DNA of 64,000 bases from an uncultured Methanolobus sp. Its GTDB lineage: Archaea; Halobacteriota; Methanosarcinia; Methanosarcinales; Methanosarcinaceae. Location of the stretch: NCBI RefSeq assembly GCF_963665675.1, contig NZ_OY762426.1, forward strand, positions 3,100,001-3,164,000, read 5' to 3'. Positions 54,901 to 63,850 of this stretch are shown here, in pieces; within the stretch, counting starts at the first letter, position 1, and each line of letters opens with the position of its first letter. Made by a program: the position numbers and the translations under genes. The notes under the pieces are model-generated. The model was not told where the DNA came from. It did not search any database and saw nothing but the letters and a program-made list of their open reading frames with translations.

Positions 54901-54947
54901 TCCCGTGTTTTAGATCTGTCTTCAGAAAGCAACAATATTTTGACCAT
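51912..54947 (-). CDS. Multi-PAS histidine kinase with degenerate receiver domain
   Basis: 1011 aa, soluble. Residues 1-125 have a CheY-like layout (KILLLSEDRS..PVLPIISGAT..CLVWPVSDEQLL) but the phosphoacceptor position reads VILRI, so Arg replaces Asp: a pseudo-receiver. Five PAS/PAC units (about 140-260, 265-385, 390-510, 515-640, 645-765) follow, several with the WxxxGxxxD-linked FLRNISDRK/FITDVTQRK boundaries. HisKA box FLANTSHELKTPLSSIIGF at about 790; HATPase with NLIDNALKFTP, DSGIGIS and GSGLGLAII. Likely senses several internal cues. No cognate regulator nearby. Confidence 0.9.
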   Translation of the reverse strand: MVKILLLSEDRSKTRELSEKLKSMGHTVFDSNIDDFSILNRKSPLYEGEQDIVILRIKSDFGGLSAKLKGMLKSCGIPVLPIISGATKQDIIELAEMSFSGCLVWPVSDEQLLASIQLCMSQKNHGHLNKKDIEYAQRYRIITEMTVDGFWYIDKEGRILDVNAKYCEMSGYSYKELLDMKISDLEVDMDERQIIYQIDRTIKTGKDLFETHHRTKDGNIIDIEVSAIYTTTDSHGLFCFLRNISDRKKLESGLIESERSKSVLLSNLPGIAYRCDLDRDWTMRFISQGCFELTAYKPEDIVDNRKISFNDLIEPEFRDYVWNKWQKSLEKDEAFQAEYRIKTASGEEKWVWEQGKGVVDSKGDIVALEGFITDVTQRKVMEERVKESEARYRGLFEQNKSVMLIVDPDSGAILDVNPAAVDYYGWNHEKLCTMNIADINNLSMDETKAEMDLARKEQRSYFHFKHLLSDGSVRDVDVYSGPVPIEGKTVLCSIIHDVTNQRIAEQALSESEKLFRTTLYSIGDGVITTDTSGNLRQMNRIAEELTGWNELEAKDKKLEEIFRIINEDSRKTVESPVQKVLREGNIVGLANHTLLISRDRNETPIADSGSPIINEEGDISGVVLVFRDQTEEREAQRALQESESRFRLLVESAPEAIFVQTESKFTYLNPTAMELLGAKSLDELKGKPVVNCIHPDSHERINEKIDILNNKKQAIPLMEEICLRLDGSSFVAEVTAVPVNYEGKDGALVFFRDITKRKKAEKEILKAKMISDNANRSKAEFLANTSHELKTPLSSIIGFSDLLLEGISGDLNEEQTKHVENIFKSGTLLLNLINNILDISQMEFGEMELDYTKFDIIRTVHDVHSMMFILAGRKGISLELQSDIRQLDVIADRTKVKEILYNLIDNALKFTPGNGSISVNVYFKEENKIQISVADSGIGISEDDIKEIFNPFYQVDGSSTRKYRGSGLGLAIIKKFVKMHGGNIWVKSEIGKGSEFSFTLPVKGKGRSRIE

Positions 54948-55033
54948 TCCACCATCTTTAAACTGTTCTGATTTAAAAAAAGTATTTAAATCATATAAAT
55001 AAGTGACGGACTATGCTATCCTTTCCGGCAGTT

Positions 55034-55795
55034 TCACTCATCAGATTCACCTATAAGCTCAGGGAATGAACCAAGTTCAAGTGTAGTGTTTACAAGAATC
55101 TGCTGACTGAGTGGTATTGTAATTAAAATGCCTATTATATAGATCAATAAATTGAAATAAATGGGCCATCCCAGGAAAAAACCTGCATAATAAGGCAGTG
55201 AGCCCACAAGTGCCACCAGGCCTGCTATCAGGCTTATTATTACACTGGTAATAATATTTTCTTTTACTAATTGTATGCTTTCTGAAAGAGCTTCTGTTAT
55301 TTCATAACCTTTGATAACATAAAGTGGGAGCAAGTACATCATGAAAAATGCAGGTATCAGAACTATACATAAAACCACAAGGTAAATCAAAACCATAATT
55401 GCTATGCTTGCGGATTCTGGTAACGCAGATCCTGCTGCATAAATTATAGCAAATCCTATTATTCCGCCAATTATAAGCAGTATAATTGCAGCGATCATGA
55501 TAACAACACCGATTATCATCATAAAAAGCATATATTTCCAGCTACGTACAAAATTTCCATTTCTGAATCCATCCAGAATATCCATTCCGTTAACAATCTC
55601 ATTTCTTGCGCCTTTTGTAAGCATCATAATATACCCATAAAGCAGAGGAGGAGCAGTGATGAACAGTATTGATCCAAAAAAGGCAATTACTGTTGCAATC
55701 GTATAAGCAATAAAATTACTCAGAACCTCTTTAAACGAATTAGCTAAAAGATTACCATATTCCATTTGATCACTTTTCTTTATTTTCTTAAGCAA
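55034..55795 (-). CDS. DUF4013-type polytopic membrane protein
   Basis: 253 aa with about six to seven TM helices, including a Gly/Ile-rich set (IIGVVIMIAAIILLIIGGI). The opening KKSDQMEYGNLLANSFK and GARNEIVNGMDILDGFRNGNF resemble DUF4013 proteins of methanogens, function unknown. It is alone on the minus strand; no ribosome site is obvious beyond GTGATCAAATGG. Confidence 0.7.
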   Translation of the reverse strand: MLKKIKKSDQMEYGNLLANSFKEVLSNFIAYTIATVIAFFGSILFITAPPLLYGYIMMLTKGARNEIVNGMDILDGFRNGNFVRSWKYMLFMMIIGVVIMIAAIILLIIGGIIGFAIIYAAGSALPESASIAIMVLIYLVVLCIVLIPAFFMMYLLPLYVIKGYEITEALSESIQLVKENIITSVIISLIAGLVALVGSLPYYAGFFLGWPIYFNLLIYIIGILITIPLSQQILVNTTLELGSFPELIGESDE

Positions 55796-55941
55796 AAAAT
55801 AATAATTTATTGATAAGTTGTATTCTATTAAAAGCTATGTCACGTCAGGTTACATTTGTTCACTGTAAATTGTAATGAATCAAAATAAAATGCAAAAGCA
55901 TTTGAATCATAAGTTTCCTGAATTAATGGGGGTTCTGGATT

Positions 55942-56310
55942 TTGAATCTATTAATTGTAATATCTGGTTTACTTCTAATTGCTTTATGTATTCTTCATAT
56001 TGTTTTTGGGGAAAAGAACTATTTCAACACTAAAGAGAAAAGAAGCATTGCCGATTATGTTCCCTATCACCAGATTTCAGTTGTAATGTTCCTTGAAGGT
56101 GCTGGGATGATCTATTCCGGATTTAATTTCAATTTGCAACTCTCAGTTTTTATATTGCTTTTAATCCTGGCAAGCCTGACGACTTTTGCAGTGATATGTA
56201 TAAAAGAAAATGAATCAGGAGTAATTAAGACATCTATACCACAATTCATTCTTTTTGGAATTGTCATCCTGCTCATTGTTCTTGGAATCTCTCAGGAAAT
56301 GACATTCTGA
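55942..56310 (+). CDS. Small four-TM membrane protein
   Basis: 122 aa, four hydrophobic helices (LLIVISGLLLIALCILHIVF; ISVVMFLEGAGMIYSG; SVFILLLILASLTTFAVI; FILFGIVILLIVLG). DUF3784-like in appearance but not certain. It starts at TTG 55942 after GGGGGTTC. Located between a DUF4013 gene and the RuBisCO gene, no functional tie visible. Confidence 0.6.
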   Translation: MNLLIVISGLLLIALCILHIVFGEKNYFNTKEKRSIADYVPYHQISVVMFLEGAGMIYSGFNFNLQLSVFILLLILASLTTFAVICIKENESGVIKTSIPQFILFGIVILLIVLGISQEMTF

Positions 56311-56367
56311 TCCATTCCATATTTTCCTGCCAAAAACTAAAATAGGTTGCATGCTCTTCTTTATTAT

Positions 56368-57807
56368 ATGAGTTCAATTCACGAAGATCTGGTCAAATCG
56401 CTCAACTCCAAACAGGGATCATATGTAAATCTGGAACTGCCTGATCCGACAAACGGTGAATATCTGCTCGGAGTTTTCCATATGAAACCCGGTGGAAAAT
56501 TCAATATTCTGCAGGCAGCCGCTGAAGTTGCAGCCGAATCGTCAACAGGTACTAACTTTAAAGTTACTACTGAAACTTCTTTTTCCAGGGTCATGAATGC
56601 TCTGGTATATCAACTTGATACAGATCGCGAACTTATATGGATCGCATATCCGTGGAGACTTTTTGACAGGGGAGGAAATGTACAGAACATACTCACCTAT
56701 ATTGTGGGCAACATTCTCGGAATGAAGGAAGTTGCAGCCCTGAAACTTCTGGATGTATGGTTCCCCCCTTCAATGCTTGAACAGTATGATGGTCCAAGCT
56801 ATACAGTCGATGACATGAGAAAATATCTTGATGTCTATGACAGGCCCATCCTTGGAACCATAGTCAAGCCAAAAATGGGACTTACATCTGCTGAGTATGC
56901 AGAGGTCTGCTATGATTTCTGGGTTGGTGGTGGTGATTTTGTCAAGAACGATGAACCACAGGCAAATCAGGATTTCTGTCCATACGACAAGATGGTCATA
57001 CATGTGAAAGAAGCAATGGACAAAGCTGTCCGTGAAACCGGGCACAAGAAGGTACATTCTTTCAATGTTTCATCTGCTGATTTTGACACCATGATAGAAC
57101 GGTGCGAGATGATAGTCAACGCAGGTTTTGAATCTGGAAGCTATGCATTCCTCATTGATGGAATAACAGCAGGCTGGATGGCTGTCCAGACACTCAGAAG
57201 AAGATATCCTGGTGTTTTTATCCATTTCCACAGGGCAGCCCATGGAGCATTCACAAGACCTGAAAACCCACTTGGATTCTCAGTACTTGTTCTCTCTAAA
57301 TTCGCAAGACTTGCCGGTGCTTCAGGAATTCACACAGGGACTGCAGGTGTGGGTAAAATGCAGGGCACTCCAAAGGAAGATGTGGTTGCAGCACATGAGG
57401 TACAGTACATGAGTGCGGAAGGTCATTTCTTCAAACAGAGCTGGTCAAAGATACCTGATACTGACAAAGATGCTATTGACATCGTAAATGAGGACATCGC
57501 TCATCATGTTGTGCTTGAGGACGACAGCTGGAGAGGTATGAAGAAATGCTGTCCGATTGTCTCAGGAGGACTAAATCCTGTAAGACTGAAGCCTTTTATT
57601 GATGTCATGGGAAATGTTGATTTCATAACAACCATGGGGTCCGGTGTACATGCACATCCGGGAGGAACCCAGGATGGTGCTAAGGCTCTTGTGCAGGCGT
57701 GTGAGGCATATCTACAGAATATTGATATTGAGGGATACGCAAAGACCCACAAGGAACTTGAACAGGCAATCGAATACTTCACAAAAGCATCAAAAGAAGC
57801 TATGTAA
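56368..57807 (+). CDS. rbcL: RuBisCO large subunit, form II/III intermediate
   Basis: 479 aa. It carboxylates ribulose 1,5-bisphosphate; in methanogens this usually serves the AMP/nucleoside pathway. Active-site residues are kept: GTIVKPKMGL (Lys), GGDFVKNDEPQ (carbamylated Lys, Asp, Glu), HFHRAAHGAF, GTAGVGKMQG (loop 6 Lys), IVSGGLNP and TMGSGVHAHPGG. Compared with bacterial form II, an extra block of about 29 residues lies between QSW and WRGMK (KIPDTDKDAIDIVNE and following, nucleotides about 57446-57532), as in the Rubisco assembly domain of the Methanococcoides burtonii enzyme. ATG 56368 is the family start; 56347 is upstream. No rbcS, and no CbbQ, nearby. Confidence 0.95.
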   Translation: MSSIHEDLVKSLNSKQGSYVNLELPDPTNGEYLLGVFHMKPGGKFNILQAAAEVAAESSTGTNFKVTTETSFSRVMNALVYQLDTDRELIWIAYPWRLFDRGGNVQNILTYIVGNILGMKEVAALKLLDVWFPPSMLEQYDGPSYTVDDMRKYLDVYDRPILGTIVKPKMGLTSAEYAEVCYDFWVGGGDFVKNDEPQANQDFCPYDKMVIHVKEAMDKAVRETGHKKVHSFNVSSADFDTMIERCEMIVNAGFESGSYAFLIDGITAGWMAVQTLRRRYPGVFIHFHRAAHGAFTRPENPLGFSVLVLSKFARLAGASGIHTGTAGVGKMQGTPKEDVVAAHEVQYMSAEGHFFKQSWSKIPDTDKDAIDIVNEDIAHHVVLEDDSWRGMKKCCPIVSGGLNPVRLKPFIDVMGNVDFITTMGSGVHAHPGGTQDGAKALVQACEAYLQNIDIEGYAKTHKELEQAIEYFTKASKEAM

Positions 57808-57834
57808 TTTTAAACTACTTCAAGGCTGGCAGAA

Positions 57835-58614
57835 ATGAAATTCAAGGATATCAGGGATGTTGTAGACTGGAATGTCTACTGGCTGCTGTTCATGGTGGCA
57901 GAATTTTCATTGCTGGCAGCACTTCCTTATGCAATAACAATGTCAGGTGATCTGTTATATGATATGGCAGTTTTTATCCCTCGTATCCTGGCTGCACAAT
58001 TTGCCAGGTCCACCGTCATTTTCCTGATAGGTATATTTGCAGGTTTGTATCTTGGAAAAAAAGTGGGCTTGGGAACTCCTGTCCTCAGTTCTATCTTTGA
58101 AAAGAAGAGATTACCTGTGGATTTCAATTCCACCTTAAAAATATCTTTAATCGCCGGTATATTACTTGCAATACTAATTGTTATTCTTGATCAGTTTGTA
58201 TTTTCGATCTATTCAGACTCGCTACTGGCTTATCTGACAACTCCTCCATTATGGGAGCGAATTTTATATTCATTTTATGTAAGTATAGTTGAGGAAATCG
58301 TCTTACGTTTTTCCCTGATGACGCTTCTGGTATGGATAACATGGAAAATAAAAAAGGATAATGAAGGTAAACCAACTACTATTGGTGTCTGGTCACCAAT
58401 AATATTGGTGAGTTTATTTTATGTTCTGCTTAACCTTTTTTTCTCCCGTGAAAGTATGGATTCAGTTTTTGCCCTACGTCTAAGCATCTTCAATACACTG
58501 GGTGGAATTGTTTTTGGATGGATTTACTGGAAAAAAGGACTGGAGTACTCTATCATCACTAACCTGACCGCCAGTCTGATGATCTTTGTTGTATTCGGTT
58601 CACTGCTTCATTGA
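57835..58614 (+). CDS. CPBP-family (Abi) membrane protein, key His missing
   Basis: 259 aa, about seven TM helices. Motif 1 of CPBP glutamic-type intramembrane proteases is present (SIVEEIVLRF). Motif 2, usually FxxxH, reads SLFYVLLNLF, without His, and the last motif is only ITNLT. It may be inactive or act as a binding protein. The ATG is 28 bases past RuBisCO, probably same transcript. Bacterial family members act in CAAX processing and bacteriocin self-immunity. Confidence 0.65.
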   Translation: MKFKDIRDVVDWNVYWLLFMVAEFSLLAALPYAITMSGDLLYDMAVFIPRILAAQFARSTVIFLIGIFAGLYLGKKVGLGTPVLSSIFEKKRLPVDFNSTLKISLIAGILLAILIVILDQFVFSIYSDSLLAYLTTPPLWERILYSFYVSIVEEIVLRFSLMTLLVWITWKIKKDNEGKPTTIGVWSPIILVSLFYVLLNLFFSRESMDSVFALRLSIFNTLGGIVFGWIYWKKGLEYSIITNLTASLMIFVVFGSLLH

Positions 58615-59031
58615 ACTATAAAATGAGTAAATTTGCGAGTCAATGAAAAACGAAAAAGAGAGGGCTTGGGAACTCTAATGACAATAACCCCGGCCTTAAA
58701 GGCCTGAATCCCCTTTGCTCATACTCTATTATGAATGTGATGACTAAAGTTTACTAAAGCCCGAACGTAACAAACCTGGTGTGTGGTTGTGTGGGAGTAA
58801 TGTGGCAGGTCTGTTATCGTTCATGTGCTTTTGTAGTTTTGCTTTAGTTTCTTTCAATCAAGGCCATATCGTACCACCGTATATGGTCATGCAGTCTTTA
58901 GCATGTTTAGCTTGAATGACTGCAATTCCTAATATTATTTTCAACTATATAAATATATGTATAGTTCAATATATAGTGAGTATCATCATTATCATATTTT
59001 ACATTTAGAGAGTTTAGCTAAATACATCAAA
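58615..59031. other. Intergenic region with several hairpins, possible small RNA
   Basis: 417 bp, no ORF. Hairpins: GGCCTTAAAGGCC near 58693-58705, CCATAT/ATATGG (58862-58887), and TGCAGTC/GACTGCA (58890-58925). A TATA-like CTATATAAATATATG at 58947-58961 could direct a leftward transcript through the last two. No known family recognised. Confidence 0.35.
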
Positions 59032-59457
59032 TTATACTTCAACCACTATTATCTTGAAAGTAAGTGCTTTACCTGCTAGTGGATGATTGAGATCAAAGGT
59101 CACTTCATCTTCTGTCAGGTCAGCGATCTTTGCAGGGATCGTTTGTCCATGAGGAGACTGGACCCAGAAAGTCTTACCGATTTCCATCTCCATATCAGAC
59201 CTTACAAGATCCCTTGATACTGTATCCTTAAGCGCTTCATTGTATTCTCCATAAGCGTCTTTAGCTTCAAGCCTGAACTCCTTCTCATCTCCAACTTCAA
59301 GGCCTTTTACTGCATCATCAAATCCTTTTATAACATTTCCTTCACCGACTGTGAATTCTAAAGGCTGGCCATGTGTCTCTGAAGCATCAAAAACAGAACC
59401 ATCATCGAGCAAACCTACATATTCTATCTTTACGGTATCTCCTTCTTTAATTGCCAT
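59032..59457 (-). CDS. FKBP-type peptidyl-prolyl isomerase (SlyD-like)
   Basis: 141 aa, cytoplasmic folding helper. FKBP core: GDTVKIEYVGLLDDGSVFD, GQPLEFTVGEGNVIKGFDDAV, GLEVGDEKEF; an insert-in-flap domain follows (AYGEYNEALKDTV to VTFDLNHPLAGKALTF), as in SlyD and archaeal FKBP16. It has prolyl isomerase plus chaperone function. Start ATG 59457 (MAIKEGD); the longer 59490 start is not typical. Confidence 0.93.
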   Translation of the reverse strand: MAIKEGDTVKIEYVGLLDDGSVFDASETHGQPLEFTVGEGNVIKGFDDAVKGLEVGDEKEFRLEAKDAYGEYNEALKDTVSRDLVRSDMEMEIGKTFWVQSPHGQTIPAKIADLTEDEVTFDLNHPLAGKALTFKIIVVEV

Positions 59458-59605
59458 ATTATCAATTCCTGGTTTAAACTTCCGGAGCACCGGAGGGTTT
59501 CGACTTTACTTAGTTGTTTTGGTAATTATGAAAGTTGATCCTGATGAAAATTGTAGTAACTGCATGCTATTTATAACAGGAATTATTTTATTCCCAATAA
59601 AACAT

Positions 59606-61075
59606 ATGGAACCAAACATGGCAGTAAAAAACGACAATTCAGATAAATCGTCAAAAGCAGAAGAGCCTTATCATACAGATCAAGATTCTGCATCATTTGA
59701 TAAAAAGCAAAAACAAATTGTACTGCTTATAGCTATACTGTCAGGTTTTATCACACCTTTTGATGGTTCTGCGGTAAATATCGCTTTACCGACCATGGGT
59801 GCAGAATTCCATATGAATGCGATCTCACTTTCATGGGTCGCTACTGCCTATCTTCTTTCCTCAGCAGTGTTCCTTGTTCCTTTCGGGAAACTTGCCGACA
59901 TACATGGAAGAAAGAAGGTTTTCCTTTACGGTATAACGATATTCAGTCTTGCATCACTTCTAATGACTATTGTGCCCACAGAAGGAATGCTTATTGCTGT
60001 CCGTGTTATCCAGGGTCTGGGAAGCGCCATGATATTCGGTACAGGAGTTGCCATAGTTACTTCCGTATTCCCTCCCGGTGAAAGGGGTGCAGCCCTTGGG
60101 ATATACATTACTGCAGTCTATGTTGGTCTTTCAGTCGGGCCATTTCTCGGTGGAATAATGACTCAGAATCTTGGATGGAGGAGTATTTTCCTTGTCAATG
60201 TGCCAATAGGAGCCATTGCAATATTCCTAATACTCTGGAAACTCAAAGGTGAATGGGCTGAATGTCGTGGAGAGAAATTCGATATGGCAGGCTCTGTCAT
60301 TTATGGTTCTGCCATAGTTGTATTGATGTACGGTTTCTCCGTTCTCCCTGGAATAAAAGGTGCTGCGCTTATTGCCCTTGGACTTCTTGGTGCTGCTCTG
60401 TTCGCTCTTTATGAGATGCGTATTCCTACTCCGGTGCTTGACATCCGACTTCTTACGGAAAATCGTGTGTTTGCACTTTCCAACATGTCTGCACTTATCA
60501 ATTACAGTGCAACTTATGCAGTGACATTCCTTTTGAGCCTTGACCTGCAGTACACTAAAGGATTTACACCTGGATATGCCGGAATAATCCTTATTGCACA
60601 GCCTGTCATGCAGGCAATGATCTCCCCGGTGGCCGGGAGGCTTTCTGACAGAATAGAGCCTAGGTTAATTGCATCAAGTGGAATGGGACTTACTGCAACC
60701 GGATTATTCCTACTGACCTTTGTTACAGAAGCAACTTCACTCTGGTACATAATCACAACACTTGTGCTGCTTGGCATTGGGTTTGGATTATTCTCTTCCC
60801 CAAACACCAATGTCATCATGAGCTCAGTGGACAAAAGGTTCTATGGCGTAGCATCCGGTATGAACGGAACCATGAGGTTGCTTGGACAAATGCTTTCAAT
60901 GGGAATCGCAATGATGATTTTCTCCATTGTCATCGGTCCTGTGGCAATAACATCTGAGTATTATCCTCAGTTCGTGACCAGCATGCATTATGCATTTATC
61001 CTGTTCACAGTCTTCTGCATCATAGGAGTATTTGCTTCTCTTGCAAGGGGAAAAAGCTCTGGAAATGATCATTGA
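59606..61075 (+). CDS. MFS multidrug exporter, DHA2 (EmrB/QacA) type, 14 TM
   Basis: 489 aa. After a polar cytoplasmic N-terminus there are 14 TM helices; motif [12 protein letters not shown], motif C (VGPFLGGIM) and motif D1 ([15 protein letters not shown]) mark a drug/H+ antiporter of the DHA2 class. Substrate unknown. Start: ATG 59606, with CTATTTATAAC about 35 bases upstream; ATG 59618 and longer frames from 59351 are less likely. Divergent from the FKBP gene and converging with the VWA gene. Confidence 0.88.
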   Translation: MEPNMAVKNDNSDKSSKAEEPYHTDQDSASFDKKQKQIVLLIAILSGFITPFDGSAVNIALPTMGAEFHMNAISLSWVATAYLLSSAVFLVPFGKLADIHGRKKVFLYGITIFSLASLLMTIVPTEGMLIAVRVIQGLGSAMIFGTGVAIVTSVFPPGERGAALGIYITAVYVGLSVGPFLGGIMTQNLGWRSIFLVNVPIGAIAIFLILWKLKGEWAECRGEKFDMAGSVIYGSAIVVLMYGFSVLPGIKGAALIALGLLGAALFALYEMRIPTPVLDIRLLTENRVFALSNMSALINYSATYAVTFLLSLDLQYTKGFTPGYAGIILIAQPVMQAMISPVAGRLSDRIEPRLIASSGMGLTATGLFLLTFVTEATSLWYIITTLVLLGIGFGLFSSPNTNVIMSSVDKRFYGVASGMNGTMRLLGQMLSMGIAMMIFSIVIGPVAITSEYYPQFVTSMHYAFILFTVFCIIGVFASLARGKSSGNDH

Positions 61076-61100
61076 GCTTTGGCCTGACAATTACTGGAAG

Positions 61101-63452
61101 TCAGGTAGTTATCCTCTTGTACAGCACCGGGAGGGTTTCAGGAAGTGAGCTGGCATCATCAATTATTGTGTATTCGGAATCTGAAAAAATGTTATCCAGA
61201 TATTTACCAGGGTCGGGATCAACGGTTATGCAGAAAAAGTCAATTCCTTTTGTATTGCTTTCCTGAATTGCAATTCTGGTGTCCTCTTCAGCAATACTTT
61301 CCTTGTATGCAGCTTCCCCCCGGGAAACGTCGAAAGGTTCACCATCTGACAATAGGATTATTATCTTTGTTTTTGCATCTACTTTTTCAAGCTTCCTGAT
61401 GGAATGCCGGATTGCCGGTCCGAGCCTTGTGTTGGATACGGGTTCAAGCAGACTGATCCTGCGTGCAACTGTATCTGATAATTCGTCATCGAAGTCTTTT
61501 ATGACAATGTACTCAACATCATCCCTGTTCTTACCGGAAAAAGCGTAAATAGCATAGTTGTCACCTATGCTTTCAAGAGCCTGGGTCATGATGATAAGGG
61601 AATCCTTTTCAACATCCAGTATGCTTTTCTCTTCGAAATTTACCATTTTATGAGTGGAATAACTGACATCAACAAGGAAAAGAGTTGCAACGTCTCTTTC
61701 ATGCTTGTCCCATCTCATATAGAGTCTGTCATCAGGATTGACACCGCATTTCTTCTGTATCAGTGAATCAATGAAGGCATCAATATCAATCTCTGTTCCG
61801 TCGGTCTGTTCCTTCATCCTGCGAAATGTTTCAGGCTTCATCCTGGTGAAGACCTGCTTGATAAGAGCTATCTCGTTCCTGTATTGTTCTGAAGCTTCAT
61901 GGTAGTAATCGCTGGACATACCAAAAGGTTCAACTTCGTTGACCATACACCAGTCGGACTTATAGTCATTAATCACAGAATCCCATTCGTCGTACCTGTA
62001 ACTGCCAAGTATGTTCCAGTTCTTTTTCTTGGCATAGGTCGGCTGGTGTTTGGTTCTTTCGTCCTGCTGTGGTTCATTTTTTTCTGTCAGCTCCACTTTG
62101 CATTCGGGAATGAAATTTTCAATGATATTCTCATGTGAACGAGTTGAACGAGAATCCTTGCTATCGCTGGCTCCAATGCTGATACCGCGATAATCGAGGT
62201 TTTTCAGTAACTCATACTCTTTCTGGCTTAATGGTCCCTCGTGTTCATCAAGTAATTTATATATGCTGAAAGCTGTTTTGAGAGAATCGATTACTGCGGA
62301 ATCCTCTCTGAAAATACTCTCCAACAGCATTGGTTTTATCTGATCAAGAAGCTTTGTACCGTTGTCAAGATTATAATCCGGTTCGTAACCTATGGAAATC
62401 CACAAAAGTGATTCTATGAAACGTTCGACTTTATCTTCAGGAATTGGTCTTGTAAGGAGCATCTGGCGCCTAATTCTTTCAAGGTCTGCCCTAACTCCAC
62501 TGTATTGTTCCATTATCCTGTACTCGACCCTGGCATCTTCCAGAATACCAAGTATGGTTCCTGCCAGTGCCTGATTGGGAAACAGGGCTATAACATCAGC
62601 AATGCCTATGGCACCATCAGCCTGCATTCCCGGAAGGGGTAACCTCTTTTTCATGGTCGAATATCTTCTTTTAATGCCGGCCATAAGTTCTGCTGCTCCA
62701 TCACGTTCCAGTTCATTGGAACTGAAACGAATATGTCCGACTTCATGCATTATGCTGAGCTTGTATATCTTGTAGTTATCCTCAAAATCACCGTATCCCT
62801 TTATCCTGGGAGCAAGATAGATAGTGTTGCCTGATATCACAGGATTTATGTAATCCGGATCATCTTCTTTTCCGAGTGTTCTGAGGGAACGGATGTTAAA
62901 ATTAACACCAGATAATCCAAGGGCATAGTACCTGAGCACATTTATTATCTCACTGAGTGCTACAGAACCCTTAAGACTTTCAGCAAATTCCTTTGAATCT
63001 TCAGATTTCAGGGAAAAATAAAGTCTTCCTTGTGGTGGATTTGCCTCAAAGACTATTATGCCTTTTAAAGCCCATTCTTCCAGTTCGCTGATATTCAAAT
63101 CCTTTAAGAGAGGCGCTGAATATGTAAAATAATCAATTCCCAGGTCTTTATCCAGATTAAATATCTTAAGTCCTGTTCCTGCCCATTTTCTGATCCCTTC
63201 AGGACTGGTGTTTTCTGCTGCTGTGGGAAGATTTTCAAAGAAAAGACCTGCAAGCATCCAGTCTTTGTCAAGCAGCATCTGAGCAGTCCTGAGAAGTTCA
63301 TCATGATATGAGGATCTGCTCTTTTGCAAAACATCCAGTAGATTCTGATGATAGTTTCTTCCGAAGAATCTGGATTCGATAAGCTGGAGCAGGTCTTCTT
63401 TGTTAATAGTGTCATGCTCAGTTTTTTCATTTGACAAATATATCTTCCCCAT
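61101..63452 (-). CDS. VWA-domain protein, NorD/CbbO-like, with HExxH motif
   Basis: 783 aa, cytoplasmic. The N-terminal 440 residues are helical and contain a zinc-protease-like IMHEVGHIRFSSNE near 240. The C-terminal VWA domain has a MIDAS: FLVDVSYST (DxSxS), Thr in NTRLGPA and Asp in LSDGEPFDV. Together these resemble NorD / CbbO / CoxE-type activation factors, which with a MoxR AAA+ partner (NorQ/CbbQ) remodel metalloenzymes or activate RuBisCO. No MoxR gene is in the window; the RuBisCO gene is 3.3 kb away. Start at ATG 63452; GTTGATG lies just upstream. Confidence 0.78.
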   Translation of the reverse strand: MGKIYLSNEKTEHDTINKEDLLQLIESRFFGRNYHQNLLDVLQKSRSSYHDELLRTAQMLLDKDWMLAGLFFENLPTAAENTSPEGIRKWAGTGLKIFNLDKDLGIDYFTYSAPLLKDLNISELEEWALKGIIVFEANPPQGRLYFSLKSEDSKEFAESLKGSVALSEIINVLRYYALGLSGVNFNIRSLRTLGKEDDPDYINPVISGNTIYLAPRIKGYGDFEDNYKIYKLSIMHEVGHIRFSSNELERDGAAELMAGIKRRYSTMKKRLPLPGMQADGAIGIADVIALFPNQALAGTILGILEDARVEYRIMEQYSGVRADLERIRRQMLLTRPIPEDKVERFIESLLWISIGYEPDYNLDNGTKLLDQIKPMLLESIFREDSAVIDSLKTAFSIYKLLDEHEGPLSQKEYELLKNLDYRGISIGASDSKDSRSTRSHENIIENFIPECKVELTEKNEPQQDERTKHQPTYAKKKNWNILGSYRYDEWDSVINDYKSDWCMVNEVEPFGMSSDYYHEASEQYRNEIALIKQVFTRMKPETFRRMKEQTDGTEIDIDAFIDSLIQKKCGVNPDDRLYMRWDKHERDVATLFLVDVSYSTHKMVNFEEKSILDVEKDSLIIMTQALESIGDNYAIYAFSGKNRDDVEYIVIKDFDDELSDTVARRISLLEPVSNTRLGPAIRHSIRKLEKVDAKTKIIILLSDGEPFDVSRGEAAYKESIAEEDTRIAIQESNTKGIDFFCITVDPDPGKYLDNIFSDSEYTIIDDASSLPETLPVLYKRITT

Positions 63453-63850
63453 CAACTCTCAGTTTTTCAGCTGATTATTCTTATTCAATTTGTTCCTGAT
63501 TCTTTATATCTACTTGCAGCAGTTAAAATTTGAATTAAGGTGTTTTATCTCTGTAGTTTGCAAATTACAATCTATTGTAGTTTATGAATAACTTTAATAA
63601 TCCCGAAGGGTTCCGGCGAAGCCGGCACTTTCCCACAAGTCAAAATAAAATAATCTGCATAATATACCTGTATACATTTTCTAAGTACTTTTGTCTGGTC
63701 CTTATTATAAGTGCAATATTTTTGGTAATAATATTTTGTGCAGAAGCATAGAAATGTGCCGCCTTCGGCGGATAGTTACTTTGTTTTTAGCCTGGAAATT
63801 GTTTCTTCTGGTGAAAATATATATAATTTAAGTGCCAAGAGGACGCCTGA
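63453..63850. other. Divergent promoter region, 398 bp
   Basis: No gene. Contains the hairpin CCGGC-GAA-GCCGG near 63612-63625, dispersed repeat copy B, and a promoter-like ATATATATAATTT at 63816-63828 for the last gene. Confidence 0.55.
63722..63790 (+). repeat. Dispersed intergenic repeat, copy B
   Basis: GCAGAAGCATAGAAATGTGCC, then GCCTTCGGCGG and ATAGTTACTTTGTTTTTAG match the minus strand of 39440-39492. Core hairpin CCGCC-TTC-GGCGG. Confidence 0.65.

Noticed and set aside
58731..58748. C-box-like GTGATGA as part of a C/D box guide RNA
   Set aside because: No matching D box at the right distance.
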